Below are positions 10,371 through 21,886 of a DNA stretch of 64,000 nucleotides, piece by piece (positions within the stretch are counted from its first letter, which is position 1; each line of letters starts with the position of its first letter). The notes under the pieces are model-generated. The model had not been told where the DNA came from, made no database searches, and worked only from the letters and a program-made list of their open reading frames with translations. Where the stretch lies: assembly GCA_032719365.1 (NCBI GenBank), contig CM064863.1, positions 21,523,137-21,587,136 of the forward strand, given 5' to 3'. Both the position numbers and the translations under genes were made by a program. Origin of the DNA: Prinsepia uniflora (taxonomy: Eukaryota; Streptophyta; Magnoliopsida; Rosales; Rosaceae).

Positions 10371-11382
10371 TTATAGTTTCACCAAAGAGTAATAGGCACC
10401 ACCATTTCCGATTGCAAGTAAGTTAGTGTGTGATCCATTTCCAGCTACCTTCCCATTGACAATCACAGCTATGGAGTTTGCCTTTTGAATTGTGGCCAAC
10501 CTGTGAGCTACAAGCACACATGTCCTCCCCACCATTATCTTCTGCAACACGTCTTGGACTAAATTCTCAGACACACTATTGAGGGCACTGGTTACCTCAT
10601 CCAACAGAAGAATCGTAGGGTTCTTCAAGATTGCTCTTACAAGTGCTATCCTCTGTTTTTGCCCTCCTAATAGCAGAACCCCGCTTTTTCCACAGTAAGT
10701 CTCATATCTCTCTTCCATTGAGCTGCAATATCTCAAAGCATAGTAAATTATAGCCATATAATGAGTTAGACTATCATTTGGGAAAGATGCCACCCCTTCT
10801 CTATCTCTCTCATTTTCCCTTTCAGATTAAGATGAATCATGTACATGTTTGTGTGTTTGGTGCAAGTGTAAGTCTTCCCTGTCTCATTGGTGTTATTTTT
10901 GAAATCAACAAAATGTATATATTGCAATGAAGGGAAAAGAATGTAGCTTTGTACCTTATAAATTCATGAGCATTGGCAAGCCTTGAAGCCTTGCTTACTT
11001 CACCAACTACTGCATCTTTGTTACCATACACAATGTTTTCATGGATGGTTCCTCCAAAAAGAGTGGGCTCTTAGCTTACTAAAGCAATTTGTGATCTAAA
11101 ATTCCTTAAATTGTAAAGCTTGATGTCACTTCCATCTATAGATACTGTTCCATTCAAAGGGTTGTAGAAACTTTCAATCAAGCCAATGACAGTCGATTTT
11201 ATAGAACCACTTTGTCCTACCAGTGCCATTGCTTTTTCGGCTTCTATTTTCAAATTTAACCCCTTGAAGATCATTTGTTCTAGCTTTACTGGGTAAGCAA
11301 ACACAACTTTTTTTAGCTATATGTGACCTTGAAAGTCTTTTTGATCCATTGAAGCTCTTGAGAAGAAATTTGACGGCTTTAC
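10371..11382 (-). pseudogene. ABCB pseudogene 1: NBD2
   Basis: Minus-strand reading gives a Walker A with a changed glycine (GQSGSIKST, near 11190), a stop where the Q-loop glutamine should be (about 11070), then EPTLFGGTIHENI. After a likely intron (about 10730-10960) come the signature LLGGQKQR (normally LSGGQ), Walker B ILLLDE and switch histidine VAHRL, with a stop near 10371. These are nucleotide-binding and hydrolysis motifs of ABC ATPases; the altered Walker A and the stop would abolish function. Confidence 0.88.
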
Positions 11383-14087
11383 TGTAACGACCCGTCCCGA
11401 ATTCCAGGATTATATTAGTGACTAATCAGGATTAGTGAGGTTAATCGGTGATTAGTTGGGCGAAATCGGATGAACAATGCAAAATGACCGTTTTGCCCCT
11501 CAAATGGGTAAAATATTGTCTTTTCATTCTAGCGATCAAACAGACTTTGACCAATGACCGTGACGTACTTCGTGACGTCACGAGTTCATAGACAGGTGGC
11601 ACGTTCAATTCCGACGTTCGAGGAAGAAGTTATGACGTTCGGAAGTTTAAGGGGATTTTGGTAATTATGGTTAAAAGGGGGAAAATGTTGACTTTTTGAT
11701 CGGGAGGTCCGAGGGCCGAGGGCCGAGGACCATTACTGAGATCGGGACGATACGAATCCATAGACAGGCAGCACGTCGAATTCGGACGTTCGACGGCAAA
11801 GTTACGGTTCATGGAAGTTTAAGGGTACTATTGCACGAATTACGAAACGAGTTAACTTTTGGATTCTAGTGGGGCCCAGATATTTAGTTCCTGCCCTATG
11901 GATGAGTGACAAGTGTCACCCATCCACTGGCCCTTAGTTCCCATTCATGCATCTTCCCCGTGCATCGATCATTTTCCTTTCTCCCTAAACAAACCCAATA
12001 CCCGATCTCATTCAAAACCTTCACCCAAATCCAACCTAACCCCATATGATCATCTGTGAGACCTAGAGAGTGAGAGAGAGACTGAGGGAGCTGAGGACGG
12101 TGGCTGGGAGTGTCTAGACCGCCGTACATGGCGGTGAAGGCCACGAAAACCCGATAGCTCGGTAAGGCCCATTTTCCCCTTTATTTTGATTCTTACATTA
12201 TGGACTGTGTTGGAGGTTTGGATAGTGATAAGTAGGTTGCTAGGAAGGTTATAAGAGGATTTGGAGGTTGGTTCACGGTGGAGGAGGCCGTGAGAGTGGC
12301 CGGGAAAAAATGGACCGTGAGGATCAAAATGGAACCATGGGTTTTATGTGGTTTTGATTAGTTTTAAGGATTGAGAATGATAGGGAATGAAGAAATAGAA
12401 ATTATAGAATTAATTAGGAAGGAAATCGGACCATAATTTGGGGAAGTGTTCAACACGTGAAATCTTCTATTCGATGTAACGAACATTTTGGTACTGGTTT
12501 CGTGTCGATTAGACATCGTCTCGATAGTGTCCGGGGCATCGAAAGGTTTAGGTTCGGGATTAAAAATAGTTAAAAATTCAGGAAAATTACGGGGCTTCAA
12601 TGGGAGGTTAATTAAGTAGTTAGTAATCTTCTATTACGATTTGGACAGGTTTGAGAGTCCCGGTGACGACGATTTGCCCGGTAACGCTTACGGCACGTAA
12701 ACCGAGGTGGCAGCATAGGACGGTCTGTGAGTGGACCTTGATTTCTAAACTGTGATGCATGCATAAATGTTTTATATGGATTATGAATGTGATTCTATGC
12801 TGTTGATTTGGATATTGGTGAATTATACGATTTCACGTATTTCAAGGTGATTTATGTGCTTGCACGTAAATCGAGGTTTTCCGATTTTACACTGATTTTC
12901 TGTACTTGTGATTTTGGATATGATTTCATGAAATGGTTTTGGATTTGAAGAGGTAAGCTCGGGTTTGAAACCCATTTGATTTAGGAACTCTCGGACTTGA
13001 GGTCCAGTTGATTTAACGAGGCATCGGGCTGGAGGCCCAGTTGGTTTACGATTCGGACTGGAGGTCCAATTTGTATGTGGATTCGGGCCTAGGGCCCAGT
13101 TATGTGTTATGATGGTGATTTCGGGTCAGGGACCCTAGAAATGGTTTTTATGGTTCATGACGGTTTATAGGAACCGACATGAACCCTTGAAATGGATTTA
13201 CGGGTCATGACGGTTTATGGGAACCGGCATGAACCCTTAGAAAGGATTTTATGGTTCATGATGGCATATGGGGGTCGGGCATGAATCCTTGAAAGGTTTA
13301 AAGAATGATTTCAAAAGGTTTTTCATATGCCATCCTTTATATATGATTTTCTCCTCCGGGGAGGGTCGTTGGCCTGGGTGGACCCTGGAGTAGTCACAGA
13401 CCACTGACTGAGTGGAGTCGCCCCCAGTTGGATTCCTTACTCTCAGGATGGGTATGGTTCGTTACCTCCAGGAAGGGTCATTGATCTACGGACATTGACC
13501 TGGGTGGACCCTAGAGAGACTTGGGTTTGAGACCCCGGTTAGCACGAGCGTAGCTCTATTTTACCGTGACAGGTTCTTGGATAATAAATATAATGGATAA
13601 ACGTGATTTCAATTGGTTTGGGAAATTGTGTTTTATGATGATAAATGGATTTGGGCTAAGATCTCACATATGTTCACTATGTTATGGTTTTCTGTAAATG
13701 GTTTTGGGCAGGAGCCTGTGTGACTTGTATTTACCGAACTTGGGGGTGTGACCCTAAATATAGTTGTTTAAACATATGTGATTGGATAAATAGTTTTACT
13801 ATGCATGCATGATTTTTAGTGAAGGGTATAAAGGTCTTTATGAAATATGTTTTTATAAACTCTTTATTTTTGTCCACTCACAGTCTTTCTGTTTTTAATA
13901 CCTTTCAGGTTGGATACGGTGTGGACTGTAGCAGAGACCGAGATATCACATACCTCCTCCAGATCCTGGCTTACTCTGATAGCCCGAGAGAGCAAAGGTC
14001 GGAAATATCCCTTGTCTGACACTTCGTGTCAGATGGGAGCAGGGTCATCCCGTGTTAATCCCGGGGGGATTGGGTTGGGTTCTGTCA
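11383..14087 (+). mobile_element. Solo LTR of the LARD family in ABCB NBD2
   Basis: 2,705 bp, starting TGTAACGACCCG and ending TCTGTCA, with a perfect target duplication TTTAC at 11378-11382 and 14088-14092. There is no interior or second LTR, so it is the product of LTR-LTR recombination. It lies between the TMD2 and NBD2 coding parts of ABCB pseudogene 1. ORFs inside it are shadows. It carries one of the clearest covarying hairpin arrays. Confidence 0.96.
12961..13290 (+). other. Covarying hairpin array in solo LTR
   Basis: Units with 5-bp arms and 3-nt loops: GGGTT-TGA-AACCC (12961-12973), GGACT-TGA-GGTCC (12993-13005), GGGCT-GGA-GGCCC (13026-13038), GGACT-GGA-GGTCC (13055-13067), GGGCC-TAG-GGCCC (13085-13097), GGGTC-AGG-GACCC (13123-13135). 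Three of the six close with a T·G pair, which RNA would tolerate. Larger two-level hairpins follow; 13152-13185 has outer arms GGTTCATG/CATGAACC and inner arms CGGTT/AACCG, all perfect. Confidence 0.85.
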
Positions 14088-14092
14088 TTTAC

Positions 14093-15075
14093 CTTGAAGC
14101 TCTTGATCCCTTTAAAAGTCTTTCTCTGTCTAAGATAGAAAATATTGATTTGATGGCGCTACCTCCTTTGGATACATCAGAAGTCATGCTTCCTGCATAT
14201 GCAATGCTTTTACTAGTGCTCATCAACACGAAGAATGCCTCAAATAATTGTTTCGTATTTACTAAATTCTTATTCATTAGCCTCCCACCATACCAATATG
14301 TCAAGGCTATTGCAGCTGTTGCCAAAAATTGAGAGCTGAACAAACCACAACCTGAAATCCATGACTGCTTGATGTTTTCCCTCTACGGCCCTCTCATTGC
14401 GTCTCCAAATAGATTTAGTATCCTTCTTTGAAAGGAAAATGCAGTGATTGTTCTGTGGTTGAAAGTAGTTTCACTTGCTAGTTGATTGCCCTCAGCTTGT
14501 GCTTTCTGTCCTTTAATAGACATATTCTTCATTAGAACACTTCTTGAGTAAAAGCTTCCAAATGAGAAAAGGTTGTATAGCAATCATAACAATGGCGATC
14601 CTCCAAGTGACTATAAGTCCAATGACAAAAGCTATGGAGGCACTGAGGAAAACCTAAACCAGCAATGATATTCGGTCAGCAGTTAGAGATCTAACCATGT
14701 TTGCTTCGGTGTTTAACCGTGAACATATGGAAACACTTGTGTTATCATATTGATCAAACCATCCAATCTGAAAAGTGAGAATTTTTTCTAGCATTTGCTC
14801 GCAAATCCTTTTGGATAGACTCTTTTCCATGATTGGGAAATTGTAGTGTTGGGTGAGATCTGCTATGAAGAAAAAGACTGCTAGGCCTAAGAAGACCTAG
14901 TAGTAGGATCTGGTTTTCTGATACGATGATGGAATTTTCTGTTTTGAAGTAAACCTCTATAATTGTCCCTAAGCAATAGCCATGAATTGGCTGAATGGCG
15001 CTGAAGCCTACTGCCCCAAGACACCCTAGCATTGCGTGCTTCCACTCGGGCACATTCATTTTCAATAAACGCCAT
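14093..15075 (-). pseudogene. ABCB pseudogene 1: TMD2
   Basis: Minus-strand pieces match the second transmembrane domain: NVPEWKHAMLGCLGA near 15050, the ICD-like stretch ASETTFNHRTITAFS near 14460, and LTYWYGGRLMNKNLV near 14290. Several frames have to be joined, so frameshifts are present. The exon next to the LTR insertion ends at about 14093. Confidence 0.82.
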
Positions 15076-15919
15076 GGGGAAGATGAAGATGAAGAGTAAA
15101 AGCTGTCTTATGACAAGTCATCATCGTCTAAGTCATCATAGAGTGCATGGAAGGAATTTGCAATGCTGATGGAAAAATATTGGGGTGAGTGGATACATAG
15201 GGCTGTTTTGCCCGCTTGATCTTGCAGTTGTTAGGGCAGGGTTGTTTCGCCAGGTTGATCTCACAATGCTTGGTGTTTGTGAAGTTCGCGACTAATATGG
15301 TATGTTAGCATTATCCTTGTGCATCGCTTGTTGCTGTAATTGAAGCATCTCATTGTAGGCTCCACCTTCTCCATTTTTCTTCTAGATCTAGTCGTCATGA
15401 GATCCCATTTCCACTACTCTACCAGATTGAAGAAAAATAATCACATCAGCCTTGCAGTTTATGGTGAGGCGGTGAGCTATGACAATTGTTGTTCTTCCTT
15501 GTGAAGCTTGGTCTAATGCTTCTTGCATAGATTTCTCAGATTGAGCATCAAAAGCACTTGTGGCTTCATCAAGAAAGAGAATTTTCGAGTCTCTGATGTT
15601 TGATCTTGCTATCAAAATCCTTTGCTTTTGTCTTCCAGACAGTTGAACTAATAGAACTATTTTTGTTTTGAAACTTAACGAGTAAATATATTGATTGTAT
15701 ACGTGAGTGTCATATCCGAGAGGTAACTTAGCAATGAATTCATATGCATTTGCTGCCTTAGATGCGCTCACGACGTGTTCCATTGAAGCTCCTTCCTTTC
15801 CAAACAAAATGTTCTCTTTTAAGGATGTTGCAAAGGGAATTCGCTCTTGATTCACCAATCCCATCTGTGATCACAAACAGTACAGCTGAAACTTCTTTAA
15901 CATGTACCCATCAAGAAGG
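15076..15919 (-). pseudogene. ABCB pseudogene 1: NBD1 second half and linker
   Basis: Minus-strand reading starts with a DILLDGY-like strand (about 15919-15870), then Q-loop GLVNQE, a changed signature LSGRQKQR (normally LSGGQ), Walker B ILFLDEATSA and switch VIAHRL. A polar, serine-rich linker leads into TMD2 at about 15075. An extra in-frame stretch replaces part of the region before the signature (about 15660-15710), perhaps a retained intron. Confidence 0.85.
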
Positions 15920-16217
15920 ATGTCTGATGTAGGATAAATAGGAGGTATGAGGATAGATAGCTTGGGAATCACTCAACTAGGGGCAACAGATTCAATCGAC
16001 GTTGCTAATCGTGGATTTACTCAACACGACCAAGCCAAATGCTTGATTTGAGAAGGAGAACTCACTCACTTCTTACAAAACATTAAAATATATTCATTCA
16101 CCAATGTTCACATACACAAGGAGCCCTCTAAATAGGGATATACTACATCAATAAGATCAAACAAACATAAGTGATAACATTTAAAGCTTTAATCAAATAC
16201 CAATAACCTAATTAAAT

Positions 16218-18460
16218 CACTACAAGAAAACATGTATGTAGGCACAATTGTAATGGACACCGAAACATTTATTGTGTCCTTAATCTATATTAGACATCAT
16301 TGTCTTTTCATACGTGTTCACTATACAAATGGCACATCTCATGGTGTCATAAAAATTAGGAAGGAATACAAATATTTTGTTAGACACAAAAAAGTGTGAC
16401 TAATAAGATATGTAACGGTTGTTTAAGGCATGGGACAAGAAAGTTGGTTTTTGTGGACCCCATTGATTGTATGTATTGTCTAAAGATCAAACAAAAATTA
16501 GTATTATATTCATTCATTTGTGTCTTATGACTCTTATCTCACTTCCAATTGAAAAAAGAAGACTTTTATATCACTTTAATTTCAAAATGTAACAACCACC
16601 ACGTTTTTTCGTTATACACTAAAAAAACTATATTTGTGACTTTTGCTAAAGTATTTTTATTTAAAATTGATTTTAAAATCTCCGAAGCCTAGCCTCTTAT
16701 ATTGTTTTGGATCTCAGCCTCTCCTTCCTGCTCTCAGTCTCTATTTCTTCATTTAAGATCTGAATGAATCTGCATAGACCTACATGGATATGCATAGATC
16801 TAAATGGATGTGCATAGATCTAAATGGATGTGCATAGATCTAAATGGATGTGCATAGATCCAAATAAAATTAGTTGAAGCTATACGAATTCATAGTTGGG
16901 TGCTCATATCTATGGAATGAGACTGGTGGCCGACAGAGAGGTTTCCCCCGCCCTCGCACCAGGCAGTGCACATAGACAATGACTGCAGTTCCTATAAGCG
17001 ACTACGATGACAATCTCTCCGGGCGACGGTAAAATCCTTTTAGGTCAGAAATTTTCATATCCAACCATGCATGCCATTATGTACCAAAATTTCATTGGCT
17101 TGTAATGTCGATTTGCTAACTTGGGAATGAGATGTGTCTGACCTTTGAATAAGAAAATTGCAGTTTCAGTTAATCTTATTAGTTAAAAGCTCTCTTATAC
17201 AACTATTTTTCCCAAGATGTTTTGCAGAAATTCGACAGTTTGGATTTTTTGGGCTGCAACCAAGGCAATAAAAATCTGGGTTCATCAATTTTTGGGAGAA
17301 GTTGTTCAATTTGTATATAGGTGTGGCTGGAATTTGAATGTAATATGCTTTGTTGGGCATTTTTTATTGATGGATTTGAATGTGATATTGCTCTTTTGCT
17401 TTAATTATTCAGTATAGTTTTAGCTGTCTAAACCAGATTGCAATTGTGACGACCAATTTTTATTTATTTGTCACATGAAGGAAATTGTGTCTTTCAAGTG
17501 CATTTTGTCGTTCAATTCTGCTGCCACTTGTGTAAACCATATTACAAATGGTGCTACCAAAAGGAAGTTGTGTAAATTATTGAGTTCTACACTGAGGTAC
17601 GCTACATGAGGTACTCTTATCACAAGAAAGTTGTGTAATTAAATTATTCCATATTACAAATAGTGCTACCTTACATTATGTACTCTACGTGAGGTACACT
17701 TCCTTAATCCAGCTAACAAAGGGTAATAGTTGACTTCTATACCCATAATTTCTGTTAATTGAGAATGATATTTTTATGCAAGAATAAAAAGAGGGAGAAA
17801 GAAGAAGACTTGAAGAGGGAGAGACCCACATTATGTTTGTTTTCTTTTATTTATGTCACTTTAATTGAATATTTGTTGAAAATTCAAGAATTCAAAAATT
17901 ATTTTATATGTAATATGTGATGGAATAGATGAATTTGTTGACTTTCACATCATGATCCTTATCTTCACATTTCAAAACAAATTTAGGCATCTTTCATGCA
18001 TCATTGAATCGTGATCTTTTGTTGAGTATTTATTTTATTTCTATCATTTTTTTTATTTGGTTTGAATTTGAAAGCTTGGTATCTTTAGGACATATATGAA
18101 TGAACATAGACATTTTTTTATTATGGGGCCAAGTTGCAATCTATGAATTTTCTCTTTGAGTTTCGGTGCTCGACCCTAGTTTGCAAGAGAAGACTAATTC
18201 GTGCTATGGTAATTATATATTGTAGCATGAATTATTTTTATTTAAAAATTAGAATAGAAGACACAATAATATATTTGTGGTTATAAATTTAACAAAACAC
18301 GTGGACCTATTGTCAGAAAGAGACACAAAACATCGGTGTCCTTACTCATTGATAATTGGCCACAAAGCATTTTATTTGTGTCATTTGATCACATGCCTTT
18401 TATTATAGGACACAAATATTTGTGTCTTTAGAGCCAAAATTATTGATGTGCCTGTTTGTG
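16218..18460. mobile_element. Non-autonomous CACTA (CMC/En-Spm) element
   Basis: The left end is CACTACAAGAAAAC, the usual dicot CACTA terminus. The right end reads inward as CACAAACAGGCACA, matching the left end with deletions. The 3-bp target duplication AAT is at 16215-16217 and 18461-18463. Subterminal copies of GACACAA/TTGTGTC occur in both orientations at both ends, as expected for transposase-binding repeats. There is no transposase ORF. The decayed right end suggests it can no longer move. Confidence 0.85.
16771..16870. repeat. 20-bp minisatellite, five units
   Basis: The unit TGCATAGATCTAAATGGATG is repeated about five times, with the outer units most diverged. It lies inside the CACTA element. 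Confidence 0.9.
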
Positions 18461-18545
18461 AATATATTCTAGGGAAAATGAAAGGCCTTCATACAACACC
18501 CCAGGTAGGCTCACTATTCGAGATCCGTGTGCTTGCATCAATGTC

Positions 18546-18870
18546 TCCTCATATTGGATCATAAAATCTTTCGAGTAATGAAATGATTGTTGATTTTCCA
18601 GAGCCACTGTCTCCAACAAGACCCATTATTTTACGAGCTTAGACTTTAAGGCTGAGTCCTTGAAGAACTGGCGCATCAGGTCTTGATGGATAGCAGAACT
18701 CAAACCTTTCTAAATTTGATATCACCTTTCACGAAAGGTAAAAATTTTCCCCTTTCATCCTCAGAGTCGATAGCTGGAATTCGGTTGATCATTTCAAAGA
18801 TTCGGGCAGCAGCAGCGGTAGCCTGCGTGATGAAAGCAAGATTTGGAAGAGCATTCATGATGGCCCTGCA
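18546..18870 (-). pseudogene. ABCB pseudogene 1: end of TMD1 and Walker A of NBD1
   Basis: Minus-strand reading gives ATAAAARIFEMINRIPAID (about 18830-18770), a frameshift near 18685, then FCYPSRPDAPVLQGLSLKV, a stop, and an intact Walker A GDSGSGKST near 18610. It breaks off at the solo LTR target duplication. Confidence 0.87.
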
Positions 18871-18942
18871 GATACAAGATTGAAAACGTGAGTTAAGCCT
18901 AATTAGTAACCAAAAGAGACTGAGAAGGTGAAAAGTAAATAC

Positions 18943-20019
18943 TCACAATCCACCCAGGATTACACGGATTCCCGAGATAAAAACAAGGCCTCCTTTTTCC
19001 CCTCTCCCGCTAACAAGTTTGCTTCCAACCAAGCCTGAAAAGCCCAAGCAGCATAAATCATTCCCATGCTCCCCATCAGCAATCCCTTTGTGAAGCCTTG
19101 ATACCAAGTTGAGCACTTTTTTCAAGAGCAATGGTAAATTTTTTCACTGTTTGATTCTCCCCCACATATGAATAAACTATTCGAATTGATGAGATCGCTT
19201 GTTCGGCAATCCCTCCAGCAACCCCATAGGCACCATTTGCCTTGGCTCCCAAGTCTTTGAGTACTTTCCCAAATCCAATTCCTGGAATCATAAACATGAC
19301 GGAAAATGGAAGTGCGGCCAGTTCCAGCCTCCAAGAGAACACAAACGCAACGGGAAAGCAGAAGATGAACGATGACAGGTTAGCCAAGCAATTTGGTATC
19401 TGCAAAAGAGAAAATGTGATCAACATAAGATTAGTGTCAGAGAGATTATGAAGGAGAAAAACATGGCTTGTTAGCGCAATATAGAGAATCAATTTGAAAC
19501 CTTTTCAGCTATTGTGACTTGGATTAAATGAGCATCAGAAGAAATTGTGGATATGACTTGGAAGGTCACGGAAGAGTTAGCTTGATTGTCGAGATGTCTG
19601 TCTCTCACCAGTTCTGGTCCAACAAACCCCTTCTGCAAATGACCAAATATTCAATTTCAAGCCCCCAAAAAATAAATGAATCAGAAGTTGACATACATGC
19701 CAAGGAAAGCTGATATTCGAACCCCAATTGCAAGGTACATTAGTCTGAGTGAGTACTGCAAAAGAAAATGTGCTGCACTTTGTTCATATCATAGCCATAA
19801 AAACCGAAATTCATTTTATTTGATCGTTGTGCGTACCTTCTCCACGATTTCATTGGAAAAAGTTGGCTTATTATCTCCGTACTCATTGATCACGCGGCTG
19901 AGAATGAGCATTGTCAGCGGTGTCATCAATCCATCTCCAATGCTTCCCAAAGTCCCAAACACCATCAGCAACCTATCCACACCGTCTGCATGCATGAAGA
20001 GGCCACCTTTCTTCCCCAT
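18943..20019 (-). pseudogene. ABCB pseudogene 1: N-terminus and TMD1 exons
   Basis: Exon 1 (20019-19837) encodes MGKKGGLFMHADGVDRLL and the first membrane segment. Exon 2 (19755-19697) and exon 3 (19632-19501) follow with normal splice borders. Exon 4 runs from 19399 and contains membrane segments and the AISSIRIVYSYVGE motif; two bases appear to be missing near 19100. The last part ends at an intron donor near 18943. Confidence 0.85.
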
Positions 20020-20956
20020 CTCGCAAGCTACACAGCAGCGGGAATTTTCCCTCAACCTATCCGATGATCAACTTCTCCAATTGTTAAGAGACTTGTTAAC
20101 ATGGTAGCTTTCTTAAGGCCAAAATTGATAAAAACAAAAAAACATGGTTAGGAGATAAGATAACTTACTTGAGGTGGCCTTTCCATACTGAATTTAGTGA
20201 CATTTTCAACTCGCTATTAATGCCAAATGGATTTTACAGAGCGTAATTTTTGTGGCTGAAATTTTTTCTGTACTTTTCACAAAAACTAAAATTTAATTCT
20301 CTAACTACTTAGATCGATAATCGACTATTAAAATATCCATTGCACCACCTAAAATTCCTATATTCTTGTTTGAGAATAAGTTGGCATTTTGTTTGATTAC
20401 TTAGGACTTGTTGAAGTGTTGGTTTCCATAATTCCAACTGTCTATGTTTCTAAGTTTCTTGGCCCTCCTCATAAATCCTTGCAACTTTGATGAATACAAA
20501 AAGCAAATTTATTTTGACGGTTCTTAGGCTTTTAATTCTTAAAACATGGCAGACCAAAAAGTGAACGGAAATTCTTTTAACAACATCAACAGTGGTTGTA
20601 TAACCGGCCGGAGAGCTGTCTTTCATGCATTATTATTTTGAGTTTTTGACGCGTGTGAGCTGGGCGTGCGCTGGGAACTAGAGGCTACCAGACTATATAT
20701 ACGTTGGAACTGATCATTCATAAAATACAGCGTCATCTCCGAAGGCGCTTACAAGAAGAAATGCTTCCAGCAGAAGCTTAGATTTTGGTACGGAAAATGC
20801 ATTGTAGAGTTTACAAGCTTTTGTTTTGGAGCTTTCGAAATCATCCCAAAGCTCAGTTTCTTGATTTAAAAGCCAGCCAAGAACAACCTTTACAAGATTT
20901 GGTCGTTCACTTCACAAATTCAAACAATCAGTTTTGCAAAACAAAAAATGCAATTG
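20020..20956. other. Upstream flank of ABCB pseudogene 1
   Basis: No gene is visible. This should contain the former promoter and 5' UTR of the minus-strand ABCB gene. The last five bases (AATTG, 20952-20956) are the left target duplication of copia A. Confidence 0.55.
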
Positions 20957-21179
20957 TGTTGTAAATTATATTAAGGGATATGTCTATTATGTAAATGGAT
21001 ACGAGGGGTAGATAGGTAATTGTACATATATATTAACCCTATCCTTATATAAATGGGTTAATTAGTTTTGTATGTAGGTACTATCATTATTCTGAACGTA
21101 TTATAGAATTCAGGGAACGTTCCCTTTTTTCTCCGCCTCTCCTTCTCTAAAATCTCTCCCTCCTAAATCCTTCACAACA
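20957..21179 (+). repeat. Copia A 5' LTR
   Basis: Matches 31021-31242. A TATA box (TATATAAA, 21056-21063) lies in both LTRs at the same place and presumably drives the genomic RNA. Confidence 0.94.
21056..21063 (+). promoter_or_regulatory. Putative LTR TATA box
   Basis: TATATAAA, conserved in the 3' LTR at 31111-31118. Pol II promoter role is inferred from position. Confidence 0.6.
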
Positions 21180-21444
21180 CGTTATCAATACTATCATCTT
21201 TGAATCGTTGATCATTCAAGAGGAGAATAAATTCAATCAAGTAAGTTTTCCAAATCCTAGAATTTATTTTATTTTGCATCAAACCTAGAACCCATATTTC
21301 TAGAAATTGATTTGCATATTGCTTAGAATTGATAATGATGTTGAATCCTAGGATTATAAATTATTGTATTTGATTGATTGATTCAAAACCTAGATTTAAT
21401 TTCTTTAATTTGATCAATTGAATTATAGGAATTATCGGTTTTTG

Positions 21445-21492
<48 letters not shown>

Positions 21493-21886
21493 ATTGCATA
21501 TGTTTGAATTGAATTAGAAGTTGAAAAAAAAAAATTCACGGCAACATGCAATAGAAATTCATGAATTGGTATGAGGTTTAATGGTTATATTGCAGAATTG
21601 ATGTTTGATAATTTAATTGGGAATTGGTTTGATATGATGATTCTTTTATTGTTTTTTTTATATTTGATGAAATACTAGAAACATGTAAATTTTAGGGTTA
21701 TATGCACAATTTGAAATTGAATGGTATATTTTTTTTAAATTAATGATGATGTAGAACCCTAGAATTATAATTAATTTTATTTGGTTCTAAATAGTTAATT
21801 TTTTTTATGTTTGAACGTTGCATATTGCTTGATATTGTTGATGATGTAGAACCCATGATGTTTGTAGTTCTATCATGGGTTGTAAG
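21180..21886 (+). other. Copia A leader, first part
   Basis: AT-rich untranslated leader after the 5' LTR. It contains a GTAAGTTTT stretch that could be a splice donor. No ORF is supported. Confidence 0.6.
21448..21492. repeat. (TA)n(TG)n compound microsatellite
   Basis: A TA run followed directly by a TG run in the copia A leader. Confidence 0.9.

Larger units (their letters stand above)
15925..18540 (-). mobile_element. Solo LTR in ABCB NBD1, host of a CACTA element
   Basis: The insertion begins TGATG and ends CATCA, with a perfect target duplication ATGTC at 15920-15924 and 18541-18545. Removing the nested CACTA element leaves about 370 bp, a plausible LTR. The sense strand is probably minus, where a TATTTAGAGGG stretch could be a TATA-like region; orientation is inferred. 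It splits NBD1 between Walker A and the Q-loop. Confidence 0.86.
10371..20019 (-). pseudogene. ABCB (P-glycoprotein/MDR-type) transporter pseudogene 1
   Basis: Read on the minus strand, the order is the full-length plant ABCB order: TMD1, NBD1, linker, TMD2, NBD2. Intact members are plasma-membrane ATP-driven exporters of about 1,250 residues. The start MGKKGG at 20019 fits family N-termini better than the in-frame Met at 20055. Exons 20019-19837, 19755-19697 and 19632-19501 keep GT/AG borders. The gene is dead: solo LTRs split NBD2 (11383-14087) and NBD1 (15925-18540), frameshifts lie near 19100 and 18685, there are stops in NBD1 and NBD2, and motif residues have changed. The best family match by eye is the Arabidopsis ABCB15/18-like group; a tree would be needed for a firm name. 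Confidence 0.9.
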
